From: Ferrovum sp. JA12
Lineage (GTDB): Bacteria; Pseudomonadota; Gammaproteobacteria; Burkholderiales; Ferrovaceae
Assembly: GCF_001431705.1 (NCBI RefSeq)
Contig: NZ_LJWX01000002.1
Span: 434,001-498,000 of the forward strand
Direction: 5' to 3'
DNA: 64,000 nt
In this document: piece by piece, positions 1 through 10,269 of the stretch
Position numbering within the stretch: the first letter of the stretch is position 1
How the letters are laid out: every line of letters starts with the position of its first letter
Program-made: the position numbers and the translations under genes
Notes under the pieces: model-generated
Database searches by the model: none
What the model was told of the DNA's origin: nothing
The model's input: only the letters and a program-made list of their open reading frames with translations

Positions 1-1236
1 TCAATGAACTGTCTCACAGAAGCGTTGGGATTATCTTTCCCTGGAAATGGGACGGTGGTTGCTACCCATGCTGACCGTGAACAACTTTTCAATAGAGCGG
101 GGCAGCATATTGTAGAACTCGCTAAGCGTTACTATGAACAAGAAGATAATACAGTTCTTCCACGATCAATTGGATTTAAGGCGTTTGAAAACGCTATTGC
201 ACTAGATATCGCTATGGGTGGTTCTACTAATACCATTTTACATTTGCTGGCCATTGCTCAAGAAGCACAAATTCCATTTACCATGGCAGATATTGATCGT
301 ATGTCTAGAGTGGTCCCACAACTTTGTAAGGTGGCGCCTAATACCAATAAATACCACATAGAAGATGTACATCGAGCAGGTGGGATTATGGCTATATTGG
401 CTGAACTCAACCGTGCCGGAAAATTACATACTGATGTGCCAACGATCCATGCAACAACCATGGGGGAAGCATTAAAAGAGTGGGATATCATGGGGCATGT
501 ATCAGAGGCAGTACAAACCTTTTATAAAGCTGGACCTGCTGGCATCCCAAGTCAAGTTGCTTTTAGTCAAAATACTCGCTGGCCTGTTCTTGATACCGAT
601 CGTGCTCAAGGATGTATCCGTTCTGTTGAGCATGCTTTTAGTAGTGAAGGGGGATTGGCGGTATTAAGTGGCAATATTGCTCTTGATGGCTGTGTAGTAA
701 AAACCGCTGGTGTTGATGACAGTTTGCTCGTATTTGAAGGCCCTGCACATGTTGTGGAATCGCAAGAAGAGGCAGTTGAAAATATTTTAAATGATAAAGT
801 GAAAGCAGGTGATGTTGTGGTGGTTCGTTATGAAGGACCCAAGGGTGGGCCTGGCATGCAAGAGATGCTTTACCCAACAAGTTATATAAAATCAAAAGGA
901 TTAGGTAAAGCCTGCGCATTACTTACCGACGGACGTTTTTCCGGAGGTACATCAGGATTGTCTATTGGACATTGTTCCCCTGAGGCAGCCGCAGGTGGAG
1001 CAATTGGTTTGGTTAGAAATGGCGATCGAATTCGTATCGATATCCCTCAGCGTAGTATTCATGTTTTAGTAAGTGATGATGAATTAAACCAACGCCGTAT
1101 TGAACAAAATCAGTTGGGATGGAAGCCAGTGAAACCTAGACCTCGTAAAGTCTCTACTGCTCTCAAAGTGTATGCCAAATTTGCGACTTCTGCTGATAAG
1201 GGTGCGGTACGTGATACCTCAGACTTTGAAGATTAG
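1..1236 (+). CDS. ilvD: Dihydroxy-acid dehydratase, 5' end outside window
   Basis: This enzyme dehydrates 2,3-dihydroxy-isovalerate and -methylvalerate in the cytoplasm, the third common step of valine and isoleucine synthesis. About 411 C-terminal residues are present of a family length near 615, so about a third lies left of the window; the reading frame is open to base 1 and the ATG at 4 is internal. The window starts within the conserved [10 protein letters not shown] segment, whose Cys is an Fe-S ligand in the family. [35 protein letters not shown] and [15 protein letters not shown] are all intact. Recognition is by close resemblance to E. coli IlvD along the whole visible length. The C-terminus is immediately followed by a broken antitoxin gene. 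Confidence 0.97.
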   Translation, partial: SMNCLTEALGLSFPGNGTVVATHADREQLFNRAGQHIVELAKRYYEQEDNTVLPRSIGFKAFENAIALDIAMGGSTNTILHLLAIAQEAQIPFTMADIDRMSRVVPQLCKVAPNTNKYHIEDVHRAGGIMAILAELNRAGKLHTDVPTIHATTMGEALKEWDIMGHVSEAVQTFYKAGPAGIPSQVAFSQNTRWPVLDTDRAQGCIRSVEHAFSSEGGLAVLSGNIALDGCVVKTAGVDDSLLVFEGPAHVVESQEEAVENILNDKVKAGDVVVVRYEGPKGGPGMQEMLYPTSYIKSKGLGKACALLTDGRFSGGTSGLSIGHCSPEAAAGGAIGLVRNGDRIRIDIPQRSIHVLVSDDELNQRRIEQNQLGWKPVKPRPRKVSTALKVYAKFATSADKGAVRDTSDFED

Positions 1237-1279
1237 TGTCTCAGGGATAGTGGAAAAGGTTGCGATTAAGATCCAGAAA

Positions 1280-1462
1280 ATGACGAAAACCTTTGGCGGG
1301 GTGGAAACCGTAGCTGGAACTGCTCACTTGAGCACGACACAACTTTACCGCACCTTGTCACCAGAAGGGAATCCTGTACTTAGCAGCCTGTCTGCCATTC
1401 TCAAAGCAATGGGCCTGCGCCTAGCGGTGCAGTCTGACCAAACACCGCAAGCACACGCCTAA
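1280..1462 (+). pseudogene. Truncated HigA-type addiction-module antitoxin remnant
   Basis: About 60 residues match the C-terminal helix-turn-helix half of the small COG3636/HigA2-type antidote proteins: a LSTTQLYRTLSPEGNP core followed by LKAMGLRLAV. Intact members are about 95-100 residues with an N-terminal half ahead of this, which is missing here; the frame runs back into the ilvD 3' end without antitoxin-like sequence. There is no toxin gene on either side. I read it as the stump of a lost toxin-antitoxin pair. A short functional DNA-binding protein starting at the ATG at 1280 cannot be excluded, but no clear ribosome binding site precedes it. Confidence 0.55.
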
Positions 1463-1608
1463 ACCTCAGGTTACAGACCTTATTCCTTGCGATGATAAGT
1501 ATCCGTTTAAACGAATCTGAAAATTTCGTGGATTAAGGCTTATGACGATATTGTCAACTTAACGGTGATCATTACCTATTTGGTGATTGATGAGTATTGT
1601 GTTGAATC

Positions 1609-2352
1609 TTATTCAATTAACCTTCCTGCTCGAATACGTACTGGCCAACTAATTGAGTATTGTACTGATGGGTCAATCCAAAGCTCTGTGAGTTCTTGAA
1701 AAAAGTGGTGGAGCCCATTGTGTTGGTGAAGACGGGCCTGTTTACAGGCTGACCAAGTTAAAATATAGCCAATTAATTGGTTCAAATCCCATTGTAGAGT
1801 CATCGTAAAGTAGGGCGTTTTAACTTCATTGAAGGGGAAGGGAATAGTTTGATACCCTTCAGCAACAAGCTTTCTTTGTGCTGGCCAATAGGAAGACATG
1901 TCATGATAATAAAAGTCTTTAACACGTTGATTGATCTCGGACGAATTAATTTCTAGTACACCATAACTGATGAGTGCAATCACCGCTTCAGGTTTTAGTA
2001 CACGCTTAACCTCTTTGTAAAAGACATCTAAATCAAACCAATGAGCCGCTTGAGCTGCACTGATTAAATCCACGGATTGATTCTTAAGGGGTAATTGTTC
2101 CGCTCGGGCATTATGATAAAAAATCCCCTTTGTTTTAAAGGCTTCCTGAAGTTGCTCAAAACTGGGGTCAAGACCCAATGTCAGAGCAAAGTATTGTTTT
2201 AAGTGCTGGGTAAATTGACCGCTACCGCAACCTACATCCACTGCGACAAATCTTTGTGCAGGGAGGGAGGCTAAATATTGTGCTACTGGCTCTGGGTAAT
2301 GAGGGCGATAGGCGGCGTAATCTTGGGCTCCTTCGGTAAACCAATTATACAT
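1609..2352 (-). CDS. Class I SAM-dependent methyltransferase
   Basis: The 247-residue protein begins YNWFTEGAQDYAAYRPHYP, typical of type-11 methyltransferases. Motif I, VDVGCGSGQFTQ, lies near residues 38-49 and binds S-adenosylmethionine. A motif IV/post-I stretch (VDLISAAQAAHWFD) and the VLKPEAVIALISYG strand follow. The substrate is not evident. The gene stands alone, divergent from the acyl-CoA synthetase at 2458. The short AT-rich gap between them must hold promoters for both, but I see no convincing -35/-10 pair there. Confidence 0.8.
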   Translation of the reverse strand: MYNWFTEGAQDYAAYRPHYPEPVAQYLASLPAQRFVAVDVGCGSGQFTQHLKQYFALTLGLDPSFEQLQEAFKTKGIFYHNARAEQLPLKNQSVDLISAAQAAHWFDLDVFYKEVKRVLKPEAVIALISYGVLEINSSEINQRVKDFYYHDMSSYWPAQRKLVAEGYQTIPFPFNEVKTPYFTMTLQWDLNQLIGYILTWSACKQARLHQHNGLHHFFQELTELWIDPSVQYSISWPVRIRAGRLIE

Positions 2353-2457
2353 AGGTGTTTTTTAGAAAACTCCGTTAACAGATTGATAATTAATTATAGA
2401 ATAGAGTAAAAAAATATATAGTAATAAAAAATTAATAAAGTGTTGGGAGGATCCATC

Positions 2458-4110
2458 ATGTACACGCACGGGCTGGAGAAAAACCAAGCGAATTTCGTCC
2501 CTTTGTCACCCTTATCCTTTATCGAACGTAGCGCAGAGATTTATCCTCAGCAAGAGGCAATTGTTTATGGTGAGATGAGGCGTACTTGGAGAGAAACCTA
2601 CCAACGTACAAGAGCGCTGGCCAGCGCCCTAATTGGTTATGGGGTTCAACAGGGAGACACGGTGGCTGCACTGCTGCCTAATATTCCGGCTATGGTGGAA
2701 GCTCATTTTGGTGTTCCCATGGCTGGGGCTGTATTAAATACCATTAATACACGACTTGAGCCTGAGACCATCGCTTTTATTTTACAACATGGACAGGCTA
2801 AGCTTTTATTTCTAGATCATGAATATGCCAACACAGTAACAGAAGCCTTAGAGATAGCTCAACAAAAGTATGGTTTTGCAAGCGAAAAGCTGATTATTAT
2901 TGATGTGGCGGACAATGCCTTTACTGGGGATAAGAGAGGTTTAGGAGCCGTTGAATATGAGGATTTTTTAGCCTTAGGAGACCCTCAATTTGATTGGCAA
3001 CTGCCAGGGGACGAGTGGGATGCTATTTGTTTGAATTATACCTCCGGCACCACCGGTAATCCTAAAGGGGTGGTTTATCACCATCGTGGTGCAGCGCTTA
3101 ACGCTGTGTCAAATATTTTGGAATGGGATATGCCCAAGCATCCCATCTATCTGTGGACGCTCCCCATGTTTCACTGTAACGGCTGGTGTTTTCCTTGGAC
3201 CCTGGCTGCGCGGGCTGGAGTGAATGTTTGTTTGCGACGTATAGAGGCCAGTGAGATATTGCGCCTCATGAAAACTGAGAAGGTCACCCACTATTGTGCT
3301 GCTCCCATTGTGCACAGTATGCTAATTAATGCAGATTCACGATTAAAAGAGGAATTACCAAATTATATAAAGGCCATGGTAGCCGGCGCTGCGCCACCGG
3401 CTTCGATGATTGAAGGGATGGAGGCCATGGGGATAGATTTAACCCATGTATATGGGTTAACAGAAACCTATGGTCCCGCGGCGGTATGTGTTAAGCATCA
3501 GCATTGGCAAAGTTTGCCTGTGGGCGAGAGAGCGGCAAAAAACGCCCGGCAGGGAGTGCGTTACCATCTTCAAGAGGCCATTCAAGTACTAGATCCTGTT
3601 ACCTTAATAGCCGTTCCTCATGATGGGGAGACCATGGGTGAGATTATGTTTCGTGGCAACATTACTATGAAGGGTTATCTTAAAAACCAACAGGTCACAC
3701 AAGCCTCCTTCGCTGGAGGATGGTTTCATACGGGTGATTTGGCTGTGGTTAATCCTGATGGGTACGTTAAAATTAAAGACCGTAGCAAAGATATTATTAT
3801 TTCAGGCGGGGAAAATATTTCCTCCATAGAAATTGAGGATGTACTTTATCGCCATCCTGCCGTATTGGCAGCGGCTGTGGTGGCGAAGCCTGATCAAAAG
3901 TGGGGGGAGGTACCCTGTGCATTTGTGGAGGTGAAAGCCGGAGTGGGAATCTCCCCTGAGGAGTTAATGCATCATTGCCGTCAGCATCTCGCTGGTTTTA
4001 AAGTACCCAAAACCATCATTTTTGATATTATTCCCAAAACCTCAACGGGTAAAATACAAAAGTATGAATTGAGAAAAAAAATAGGTTCACAACAAGCCAT
4101 TGATGTTTAA
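2458..4110 (+). CDS. AMP-dependent acyl-CoA synthetase
   Basis: This is an adenylate-forming acyl-CoA ligase, activating a carboxylic acid with ATP and CoA. The P-loop YTSGTTGNPKGVVYHHRG, the VYGLTETYGP motif, the GWFHTGDLAVV motif and the C-terminal lysine motif PKTSTGKIQK are all present and in order. The protein is 550 residues, normal for the family. The open frame extends to a GTG at 2440, but a GGGAGG ribosome binding site lies inside that extension, so I start at the ATG at 2458. The sequence resembles the medium/short-chain group (AlkK and methylmercaptopropionyl-CoA ligase relatives) rather than FadD; the substrate is uncertain. It stands alone, and a second paralogue lies at 42073. 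Confidence 0.88.
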   Translation: MYTHGLEKNQANFVPLSPLSFIERSAEIYPQQEAIVYGEMRRTWRETYQRTRALASALIGYGVQQGDTVAALLPNIPAMVEAHFGVPMAGAVLNTINTRLEPETIAFILQHGQAKLLFLDHEYANTVTEALEIAQQKYGFASEKLIIIDVADNAFTGDKRGLGAVEYEDFLALGDPQFDWQLPGDEWDAICLNYTSGTTGNPKGVVYHHRGAALNAVSNILEWDMPKHPIYLWTLPMFHCNGWCFPWTLAARAGVNVCLRRIEASEILRLMKTEKVTHYCAAPIVHSMLINADSRLKEELPNYIKAMVAGAAPPASMIEGMEAMGIDLTHVYGLTETYGPAAVCVKHQHWQSLPVGERAAKNARQGVRYHLQEAIQVLDPVTLIAVPHDGETMGEIMFRGNITMKGYLKNQQVTQASFAGGWFHTGDLAVVNPDGYVKIKDRSKDIIISGGENISSIEIEDVLYRHPAVLAAAVVAKPDQKWGEVPCAFVEVKAGVGISPEELMHHCRQHLAGFKVPKTIIFDIIPKTSTGKIQKYELRKKIGSQQAIDV

Positions 4111-4215
4111 TAAATTAAAAAAATTTTGTGCTTGAGTGTATTTAGGAGTGCATAGGGCATGTTAAACTTAAAAAGTTAATTAATAAATAAAGTTTAGTTC
4201 AAACTCCCTCCATTC

Positions 4216-4683
4216 ATGACTGAGCACGGTACTACTCAAGATATGTTTTTTATGAACCATGCTCTTTATCAAGCGCGGTTAGCGAAAGAACAGGGTGAAG
4301 TGCCTGTGGGAGCCGTACTGGTGCGCGATAACACCATCATTACTCAAGGGTACAATCAGCCAATTGCTTTTCACGACCCCAGTGCCCATGCTGAGATTCA
4401 AGTTTTACGTCAGGGCGGTGCCCTACTTAAAAATTATCGCCTAATTGATTGCACTTTATATGTGACCTTAGAGCCTTGCAGCATGTGTGCAGGAGCTATT
4501 CTTCAAGCTCGTTTACCTCGTGTAGTGTTTGCTGCCACGGACCCTAAAACAGGCGCCTGTGGAGGAGTGGTCAATCTCTTTGCTCAGCCAAAACTTAATC
4601 ATCACACGCTGTGTCAAGGGGGAGTGATGGCGGCGGAGGCAAGCCAGTTATTAAAATCTTTTTTTCATGACAAACGGGGTTAG
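4216..4683 (+). CDS. tadA: tRNA-specific adenosine deaminase
   Basis: TadA converts adenosine 34 of tRNA-Arg(ACG) to inosine. At 155 residues it has normal length. The zinc and catalytic signature is complete: HAE at about residues 58-60 (His ligand and proton-shuttling Glu) and PCSMCAGAI with both Cys ligands at about 88 and 91. Flanking GYNQPI, YRLIDCTLYVTLE and FAATDPKTGA closely match E. coli TadA. It ends 11 bp before dnaE, suggesting cotranscription. The ATG at 4216 lacks a clear ribosome binding site, and one at 4243 is a possible alternative. Confidence 0.95.
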   Translation: MTEHGTTQDMFFMNHALYQARLAKEQGEVPVGAVLVRDNTIITQGYNQPIAFHDPSAHAEIQVLRQGGALLKNYRLIDCTLYVTLEPCSMCAGAILQARLPRVVFAATDPKTGACGGVVNLFAQPKLNHHTLCQGGVMAAEASQLLKSFFHDKRG

Positions 4684-4694
4684 TCATAGTCCCT

Positions 4695-7600
4695 ATGTCT
4701 GATAGCCATTCTCTTCTTCCTTTTGTGCATCTTCGGCTCCATAGCGAGTACTCGATTACCGATGGTATTGTGCGCATCAGCGATATATTAAAGGCGGCGG
4801 TGGATGATCAAATGGTGGCCATGGCCATTACGGACAATAATAATTTATTTGGACTCATCAAGTTCTATACGCAGGCTCGAGCAAAGGGCATTAAACCCAT
4901 TATTGGCTGTGAGATCACTATTCGCTCTGATGAAGAGAATGATCAACCTTTTAAAGTGGTGGTATTAGTTAAAAACCACCAAGGCTACCATACACTCTGC
5001 GAGCTCTTAACCCGTTCTTATTTAAACGGCCAAGAGCAGGGTGTGGCCCTCATTGAGCGCTCATGGCTTGAGCAAGAGAGTGAAGGCCTCATTATTTTGT
5101 CAGGGGGCGAGAAGGGGGATATTGGTCAGGCCTTATTACAAGGAAACAATACCCTTGCCGCGGAGCGTGTACGGCGTTGGCAAAAATACTTTGGTGATAA
5201 TTTCTATTTAGAAATTAGCCGAGTAGGGCGATCGCAAGAAAAGCTTTGGGTAGAGCAGACTATTGATTTGGCTATTATATTGGAAGTGGCCCTGGTGGCC
5301 ACCCAAACGATTCAGTTTTTAATGCCTGAGGATTATAAGGCCCATGAAGCCAGGGTATGCATTGCTGGAGGATATCTGCTAGCAGATCCCAAGCGTCCCA
5401 ATGAATTTACTCGTGAGCAACACTTTAAAACTCAAGCGCAAATGAACGCATTATTTAGTGATGTTCCCCAAGCACTCATTAACAGTGTTGAAATTGCTAA
5501 GCGTTGTAACTTAGAGTTGACCCTTGGGAAACCCAAACTACCAGATTTCCCTGCGCCGCCTGGCATGACTTTAGATGAGTATTTGATCACCCTATCCCAA
5601 CAAGGTTTAGCCTTGCGATTAGAAAAACTCTATCCAGACGTTGTACTGCGCGATAAAGAATATGCTACCTATCAAGCACGTCTGGAGTTTGAGCTAAATA
5701 CCATTATCCAAATGGGGTTCTCCGGTTACTTCTTGATTGTGGCTGATTTTATTAATTGGGCAAAAAATAATGGTGTGCCAGTTGGTCCAGGGCGCGGCTC
5801 TGGGGCAGGCTCACTAGTGGCCTATTGTTTAAGTATTACCGACTTGGATCCCTTGCGTTATGACCTTCTGTTTGAGCGCTTCTTAAATCCAGAACGGGTT
5901 TCTATGCCGGATTTTGATGTGGACTTTTGTCAAGATGGACGAGATCGGGTGATTGAATATGTACGGCATAAGTATGGCCCTCAATGCGTCTCACAAATTG
6001 TCACTTTCGGAACCATGGCAGCTAAGGCTGTGATCAGGGATGTGGGCCGAGTATTGGATTTACCCTACGGCTTTGTGGATCAATTGGCCAAATTGATTCC
6101 TTTTGAAATTGGTATGACCCTAGAGAAAGCCAAAGTCCAAGAACCACAGTTGTTACAAAGAGCTAAAGAGGAAGAGGAAGTGGCCGAGGTATTAACCTTA
6201 GGAGGCATCCTTGAGGGAATTACTCGTAATGTAGGGATGCATGCTGGGGGAGTATTAATTGCTCCAGGCAAACTGACTGACTTCACTCCGCTCTATGCGG
6301 CGGAGGGCTCACAGGCTGTGGTCAGTCAGTTTGATAAGGATGATGTGGAAAAAGTCGGTCTGGTTAAATTTGACTTTTTGGGTTTGCGTACCTTAACTAT
6401 TTTAGATTGGGCAGAGCGCTTTATTCATCTTATAGCAGAGAATGATGAAGAAAAGCATCTTAAGATCGATCAAATTCCTTTAGACGATCCAGCTACCTAT
6501 CAACTCTTTGGCTCAGGCAACACTACAGCGGTATTTCAGCAGGAATCTAGAACTGCAAAGGACTTAGAAAAACGTCTGCAACCAGATCAGTTTGAGGACA
6601 TTATTGCCTTGATGGCGCTCAACCGTCCCGGGCCCCTTCAATCAGGTATGGTGGATGACTTTATTAATCGTAAACAAGGTAAGGCTAAGGTGGATTATTT
6701 CCATCAACTGCTCGAGCCCGTTCTAACCCCCACCTATGGGGTCATTGTTTACCAAGAGCAGGTGATGCAAATAGCTCAGGTTCTCGCTGGTTATACTCTG
6801 GGTGCGGCGGATTTATTACGCCGTGCAATGGGTAAAAAGTTGCCGGAGGAGATGGCAAAACAACGCAGCCAGTTTATTGAAGGAGCCAGTGTTCGGGGTA
6901 TTTCCATTAAGCTTGCCACACAACTGTTTGACTTAATGGAAAAGTTTGCAGAATACGGTTTTAATAAATCGCACTCTGCTGCCTATGCTTTGATTTCCTA
7001 TCAGACAGCCTGGTTAAAGGCTCATCATACTGCAGCATTCATGGCGGCAACACTCTCCGGCGACTTGGATGATACGGATAAAGTTTCCGTCTTTGTGGAG
7101 GATGCCAAGGCTAATTCCTTGGACATATTGCCGCCTGATGTAAACCATTCTGTCTATCGTTTTATCCCCATCAACAAAAAACAGATACGCTATGGTTTGG
7201 GTTCCATCAAGGGGACTGGAGAGTCTGCAGCCATTGAAATTGAACGCGCTAGACATGAGGGAGGGGTCTTCACGAGTCTGCTGGATTTTTGTTTAAGAAC
7301 TGATAAACGTATAGTGAACCGCCGTGTAGTGGAAGCCTTGGTGAAAGCAGGTGCCTTTGATTTCACCAAGGAGGAGCGCTCTACTTTATCTAAGGCCATT
7401 GAACCTGCCTTTGAGCTGGCTGAACAGGCGGCCAACAATAGCCATCAAGGTGCTTTATTTGGCGCGGTGGACGAAAGTGTGATCGTGGACTCCTTAGCTG
7501 TAGAAGCGTCCGCCCCTTGGCCTGTCAATCAACAACTGTCTTATGAGAAAGCCGTCTTGGGTTTTTATTTTAGTGCCCATCCCTTTAGCTCTTATCGCCA

Positions 7601-8138
7601 AGAGCTCTCGCAACTTGTGGATCGTTCACTGAGTGATCTTGTACCCCATAATGAACTTGTTAAAGTGGCTGGAATTGTAGTGAGTACACGTATCCAGCAA
7701 ACCCGTCGGGGACGCATGGGGATTGTGGTCTTAGATGATGCTTCAGCCCGTGTGGAAGTGACTTTTTTCAATGAGATTTTCGAAGAGGCACGGCCACTTC
7801 TTAAGGAAGATCAGGTTCTGATTATCCACGGAAAACCCACTCTTGATGGTTTCACACAGAGTATAAGACTTACCGCTGAATCCGTGTATACCGTCAGCGA
7901 GGCAAGGCAACTCTATGCCAAAGAACTCATTATAACAATCACAGAGAGTCAAGACATAGAGTTAATTAAAGTCTTAAGAAGCGAATCTGAGCCAGGTCCT
8001 ACGCCTGTTTTAGTGCGCTATAACAACCCACTAGCTAGTGCTGAGATCCGTCTCCCATCAATCACCTTATCAGAGACTTGTCTAAGTCACCTAGCACGTC
8101 CATTAAATGAAGGGCGCTTAGTGATTCGCTATAAATGA
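4695..8138 (+). CDS. dnaE: DNA polymerase III alpha subunit
   Basis: This is the catalytic subunit of the replicative polymerase. The 1147-residue protein has the family order: N-terminal PHP domain beginning VHLRLHSEYSITDGI, the polymerase core with GPGRGSGAGSLVAYCL and the catalytic aspartates of PDFDVDFCQDGRD (about residues 406-412), then MALNRPGPLQSGMVDDFI, and a C-terminal OB-fold from about residue 985 (LVKVAGIVVSTRI). The His and Asp residues of the PHP domain look partly conserved. It follows tadA by 11 bp and ends 1 bp from the end of the convergent metG. Its proofreading partner dnaQ is at 35403. Confidence 0.98.
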   Translation: MSDSHSLLPFVHLRLHSEYSITDGIVRISDILKAAVDDQMVAMAITDNNNLFGLIKFYTQARAKGIKPIIGCEITIRSDEENDQPFKVVVLVKNHQGYHTLCELLTRSYLNGQEQGVALIERSWLEQESEGLIILSGGEKGDIGQALLQGNNTLAAERVRRWQKYFGDNFYLEISRVGRSQEKLWVEQTIDLAIILEVALVATQTIQFLMPEDYKAHEARVCIAGGYLLADPKRPNEFTREQHFKTQAQMNALFSDVPQALINSVEIAKRCNLELTLGKPKLPDFPAPPGMTLDEYLITLSQQGLALRLEKLYPDVVLRDKEYATYQARLEFELNTIIQMGFSGYFLIVADFINWAKNNGVPVGPGRGSGAGSLVAYCLSITDLDPLRYDLLFERFLNPERVSMPDFDVDFCQDGRDRVIEYVRHKYGPQCVSQIVTFGTMAAKAVIRDVGRVLDLPYGFVDQLAKLIPFEIGMTLEKAKVQEPQLLQRAKEEEEVAEVLTLGGILEGITRNVGMHAGGVLIAPGKLTDFTPLYAAEGSQAVVSQFDKDDVEKVGLVKFDFLGLRTLTILDWAERFIHLIAENDEEKHLKIDQIPLDDPATYQLFGSGNTTAVFQQESRTAKDLEKRLQPDQFEDIIALMALNRPGPLQSGMVDDFINRKQGKAKVDYFHQLLEPVLTPTYGVIVYQEQVMQIAQVLAGYTLGAADLLRRAMGKKLPEEMAKQRSQFIEGASVRGISIKLATQLFDLMEKFAEYGFNKSHSAAYALISYQTAWLKAHHTAAFMAATLSGDLDDTDKVSVFVEDAKANSLDILPPDVNHSVYRFIPINKKQIRYGLGSIKGTGESAAIEIERARHEGGVFTSLLDFCLRTDKRIVNRRVVEALVKAGAFDFTKEERSTLSKAIEPAFELAEQAANNSHQGALFGAVDESVIVDSLAVEASAPWPVNQQLSYEKAVLGFYFSAHPFSSYRQELSQLVDRSLSDLVPHNELVKVAGIVVSTRIQQTRRGRMGIVVLDDASARVEVTFFNEIFEEARPLLKEDQVLIIHGKPTLDGFTQSIRLTAESVYTVSEARQLYAKELIITITESQDIELIKVLRSESEPGPTPVLVRYNNPLASAEIRLPSITLSETCLSHLARPLNEGRLVIRYK

Positions 8139-8139
8139 C

Positions 8140-10158
8140 TTATTTGATTTTCATACCAGGCTTAGCGCCACTGTCAGGACTCAAGAGATAAATGGTATTG
8201 CCATCGCCAGCAGCCAGCACCATGCCTTGAGATTCACCAAAACGCATTTTTCTGGGGCTCAAATTTGCCACCATCACTGTTAGTCTGCCCACTAATTGTT
8301 CACTTTGATATTGACTTTTGATGCCGGCGAAAACCGTACGTTGCTCAAAACCTAAATCCAAAGTTAGTTTTAATAATTTATCGGCCTCAGGGATTGTGAC
8401 AGCATCAATGATTTTAGCAACCCGTAAATCAATCTTACTAAAGTCATCGATACCAATGGTTTCCGACAAAGGAGGAAAGTGATGATCTTGATTGGTTTTG
8501 TCGATTAAACTGCTTTTACTTTCACTTTGTAACTCTTCGATTTGTTTTGTTTCAATGCGAGAAATTAAATGATGGTAAGGCAAAATATCACAGGCATTGA
8601 TGGCATATTTTTTATCCAAATGCTTCCACATAAGCGGTGAAAGTTTCAGAAAAGTTTCCACCTGCTGAGTGAGTTTTGGCAGTACGGGTTTTAAATAAAT
8701 ACTTAAGCAACGAAACATTTCGAGGCATGAGGTGCAAACTTGATGCAGTAGATTAAGATGTTTTTGATCCTTAGCTAATTCCCAGGGCTTTTGTTGGTCA
8801 ATGTATTGATTGGCAAGGTCTGCCAAGGCCATAATTTCTCTGATAGCTTTAGCGAATTCACGCTCTTCGAATAATGTCTTAATCGTTAAGGCTTCTGTAT
8901 AAAAACGATCAATAATGGGCAGTGCTAATTCATCAAAACCAGTGGCTAATTTACCATTAAAGCGTTTGGTGATAAAACCAGATGTACGACTAGCAATATT
9001 AATAAACTTACCAACCAGATCACTGTTTACTCGGTTCGTGAAGTCGTCTAAATTCAGATCGATATCGTCCATGGAACTGTTCATTTTGGCGGCAAAATAG
9101 TAGCGTAAAGACTCGGGGTTTAAATGTTTTAAATAGCTTTGAGCAGTAATGAAGGAACCACGACTTTTAGACATTTTTTGTCCATTGACCGTGAGAAAAC
9201 CGTGCACAAATAAGCGCGTGGGAGTGCGCAGATTGGCAGCATAGAGCATGGCCGGCCAAAACAGAGAGTGAAAGTAGAGGATATCTTTACCAATAAAATG
9301 ATAGAGCTCGGTGGTGGAGTCTGCCTTCCAATAATCCCAAAAGGGCAACCCTTTGGTATCGGCAAATTTTTTAAACGTACCAATATAACCAATGGGAGCA
9401 TCTAACCACACATAAAAATATTTACCGGGTGCATCGGGGATTTCAAAGCCAAAATAGGGCTTGTCTCGCGAAATATCCCAATCAGTGAGCCCGCTCTTAA
9501 ACCACTCCTCGAGTTTGTTAGCGGCTTCCTCTGGGATGGTGCCAGAGCGCGTCCATTGTCTGAGAAAGCTCTCGCATTCCTTGAGTTTAAAGAAATAATG
9601 CTCCGATGTTTTTTTAATGGGGGTGGCCCCTGAAATGGCGGATACAGGTTGAATTAATTCCGTGGGGCTGTAGGAAGCGCCACAGACTTCACAATTGTCT
9701 CCATATTGGTCTTTGGCATGACAACGTGGGCATTCGCCTTTAATAAAGCGATCGGGCAAAAACATTTCCTTTTCAGGATCAAAGAGTTGCTCAATAGGCT
9801 TAACATCAATAAGTCCTGCTTGTTTCAAGGTTAAATAAATATCCTTTGCAAAAGCTTCGGTTTCTGGGGTATGGGTGCTGTAATACAAGTCATGATCGAT
9901 TAAAAAACCAGTAAAGTCTTTCATGTGTTCTTGCCGAGCTTTCTCAATCATTTGCTCTGGAGAAATGCCTAGTTGATTGGCCGCCAGCATCACCGGAGTG
10001 CCGTGGGTATCATCGGCGCAAAGATAATGAACGGTATGACCATTCATGCGCTGATGGCGCACCCATATATCCGTTTGTATATGCTCCACCATATGGCCTA
10101 GATGAATGCTGCCATTAGCATAGGGAAGAGCGCTGGTTACAATCATTGTTCTTGGCAT
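8140..10158 (-). CDS. metG: Methionyl-tRNA synthetase
   Basis: This enzyme charges tRNA-Met. The 672-residue protein starts with the HIGH-type motif (PYANGSIHLGH, residues 11-21). A four-cysteine zinc knuckle, CPRCHAKDQYGDNCEVCG, lies near 145-162. The catalytic loop GQKMSKSRGSFI is near residue 333. A C-terminal tRNA-binding OB domain (DFSKIDLRVAKI onward, about residue 568) ends the protein, giving the long dimeric E. coli-like form. It is convergent with dnaE, the two stops being one base apart with no terminator between. Confidence 0.98.
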   Translation of the reverse strand: MPRTMIVTSALPYANGSIHLGHMVEHIQTDIWVRHQRMNGHTVHYLCADDTHGTPVMLAANQLGISPEQMIEKARQEHMKDFTGFLIDHDLYYSTHTPETEAFAKDIYLTLKQAGLIDVKPIEQLFDPEKEMFLPDRFIKGECPRCHAKDQYGDNCEVCGASYSPTELIQPVSAISGATPIKKTSEHYFFKLKECESFLRQWTRSGTIPEEAANKLEEWFKSGLTDWDISRDKPYFGFEIPDAPGKYFYVWLDAPIGYIGTFKKFADTKGLPFWDYWKADSTTELYHFIGKDILYFHSLFWPAMLYAANLRTPTRLFVHGFLTVNGQKMSKSRGSFITAQSYLKHLNPESLRYYFAAKMNSSMDDIDLNLDDFTNRVNSDLVGKFINIASRTSGFITKRFNGKLATGFDELALPIIDRFYTEALTIKTLFEEREFAKAIREIMALADLANQYIDQQKPWELAKDQKHLNLLHQVCTSCLEMFRCLSIYLKPVLPKLTQQVETFLKLSPLMWKHLDKKYAINACDILPYHHLISRIETKQIEELQSESKSSLIDKTNQDHHFPPLSETIGIDDFSKIDLRVAKIIDAVTIPEADKLLKLTLDLGFEQRTVFAGIKSQYQSEQLVGRLTVMVANLSPRKMRFGESQGMVLAAGDGNTIYLLSPDSGAKPGMKIK

Positions 10159-10269
10159 AAAATATCAACTCTTGCAGATAATTAATCCTATAGTGTAACA
10201 AGGTCCTGACCATTTTCCATATAGGGACTATAATAGTTTTTTTTATTAATGAATTTTAGGTATGGCTCT

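Noticed and set aside
638-919. A 93-residue frame antisense to ilvD
   Set aside because: Low-complexity composition rich in His, Gln and Leu opposite a conserved enzyme core; no independent support.
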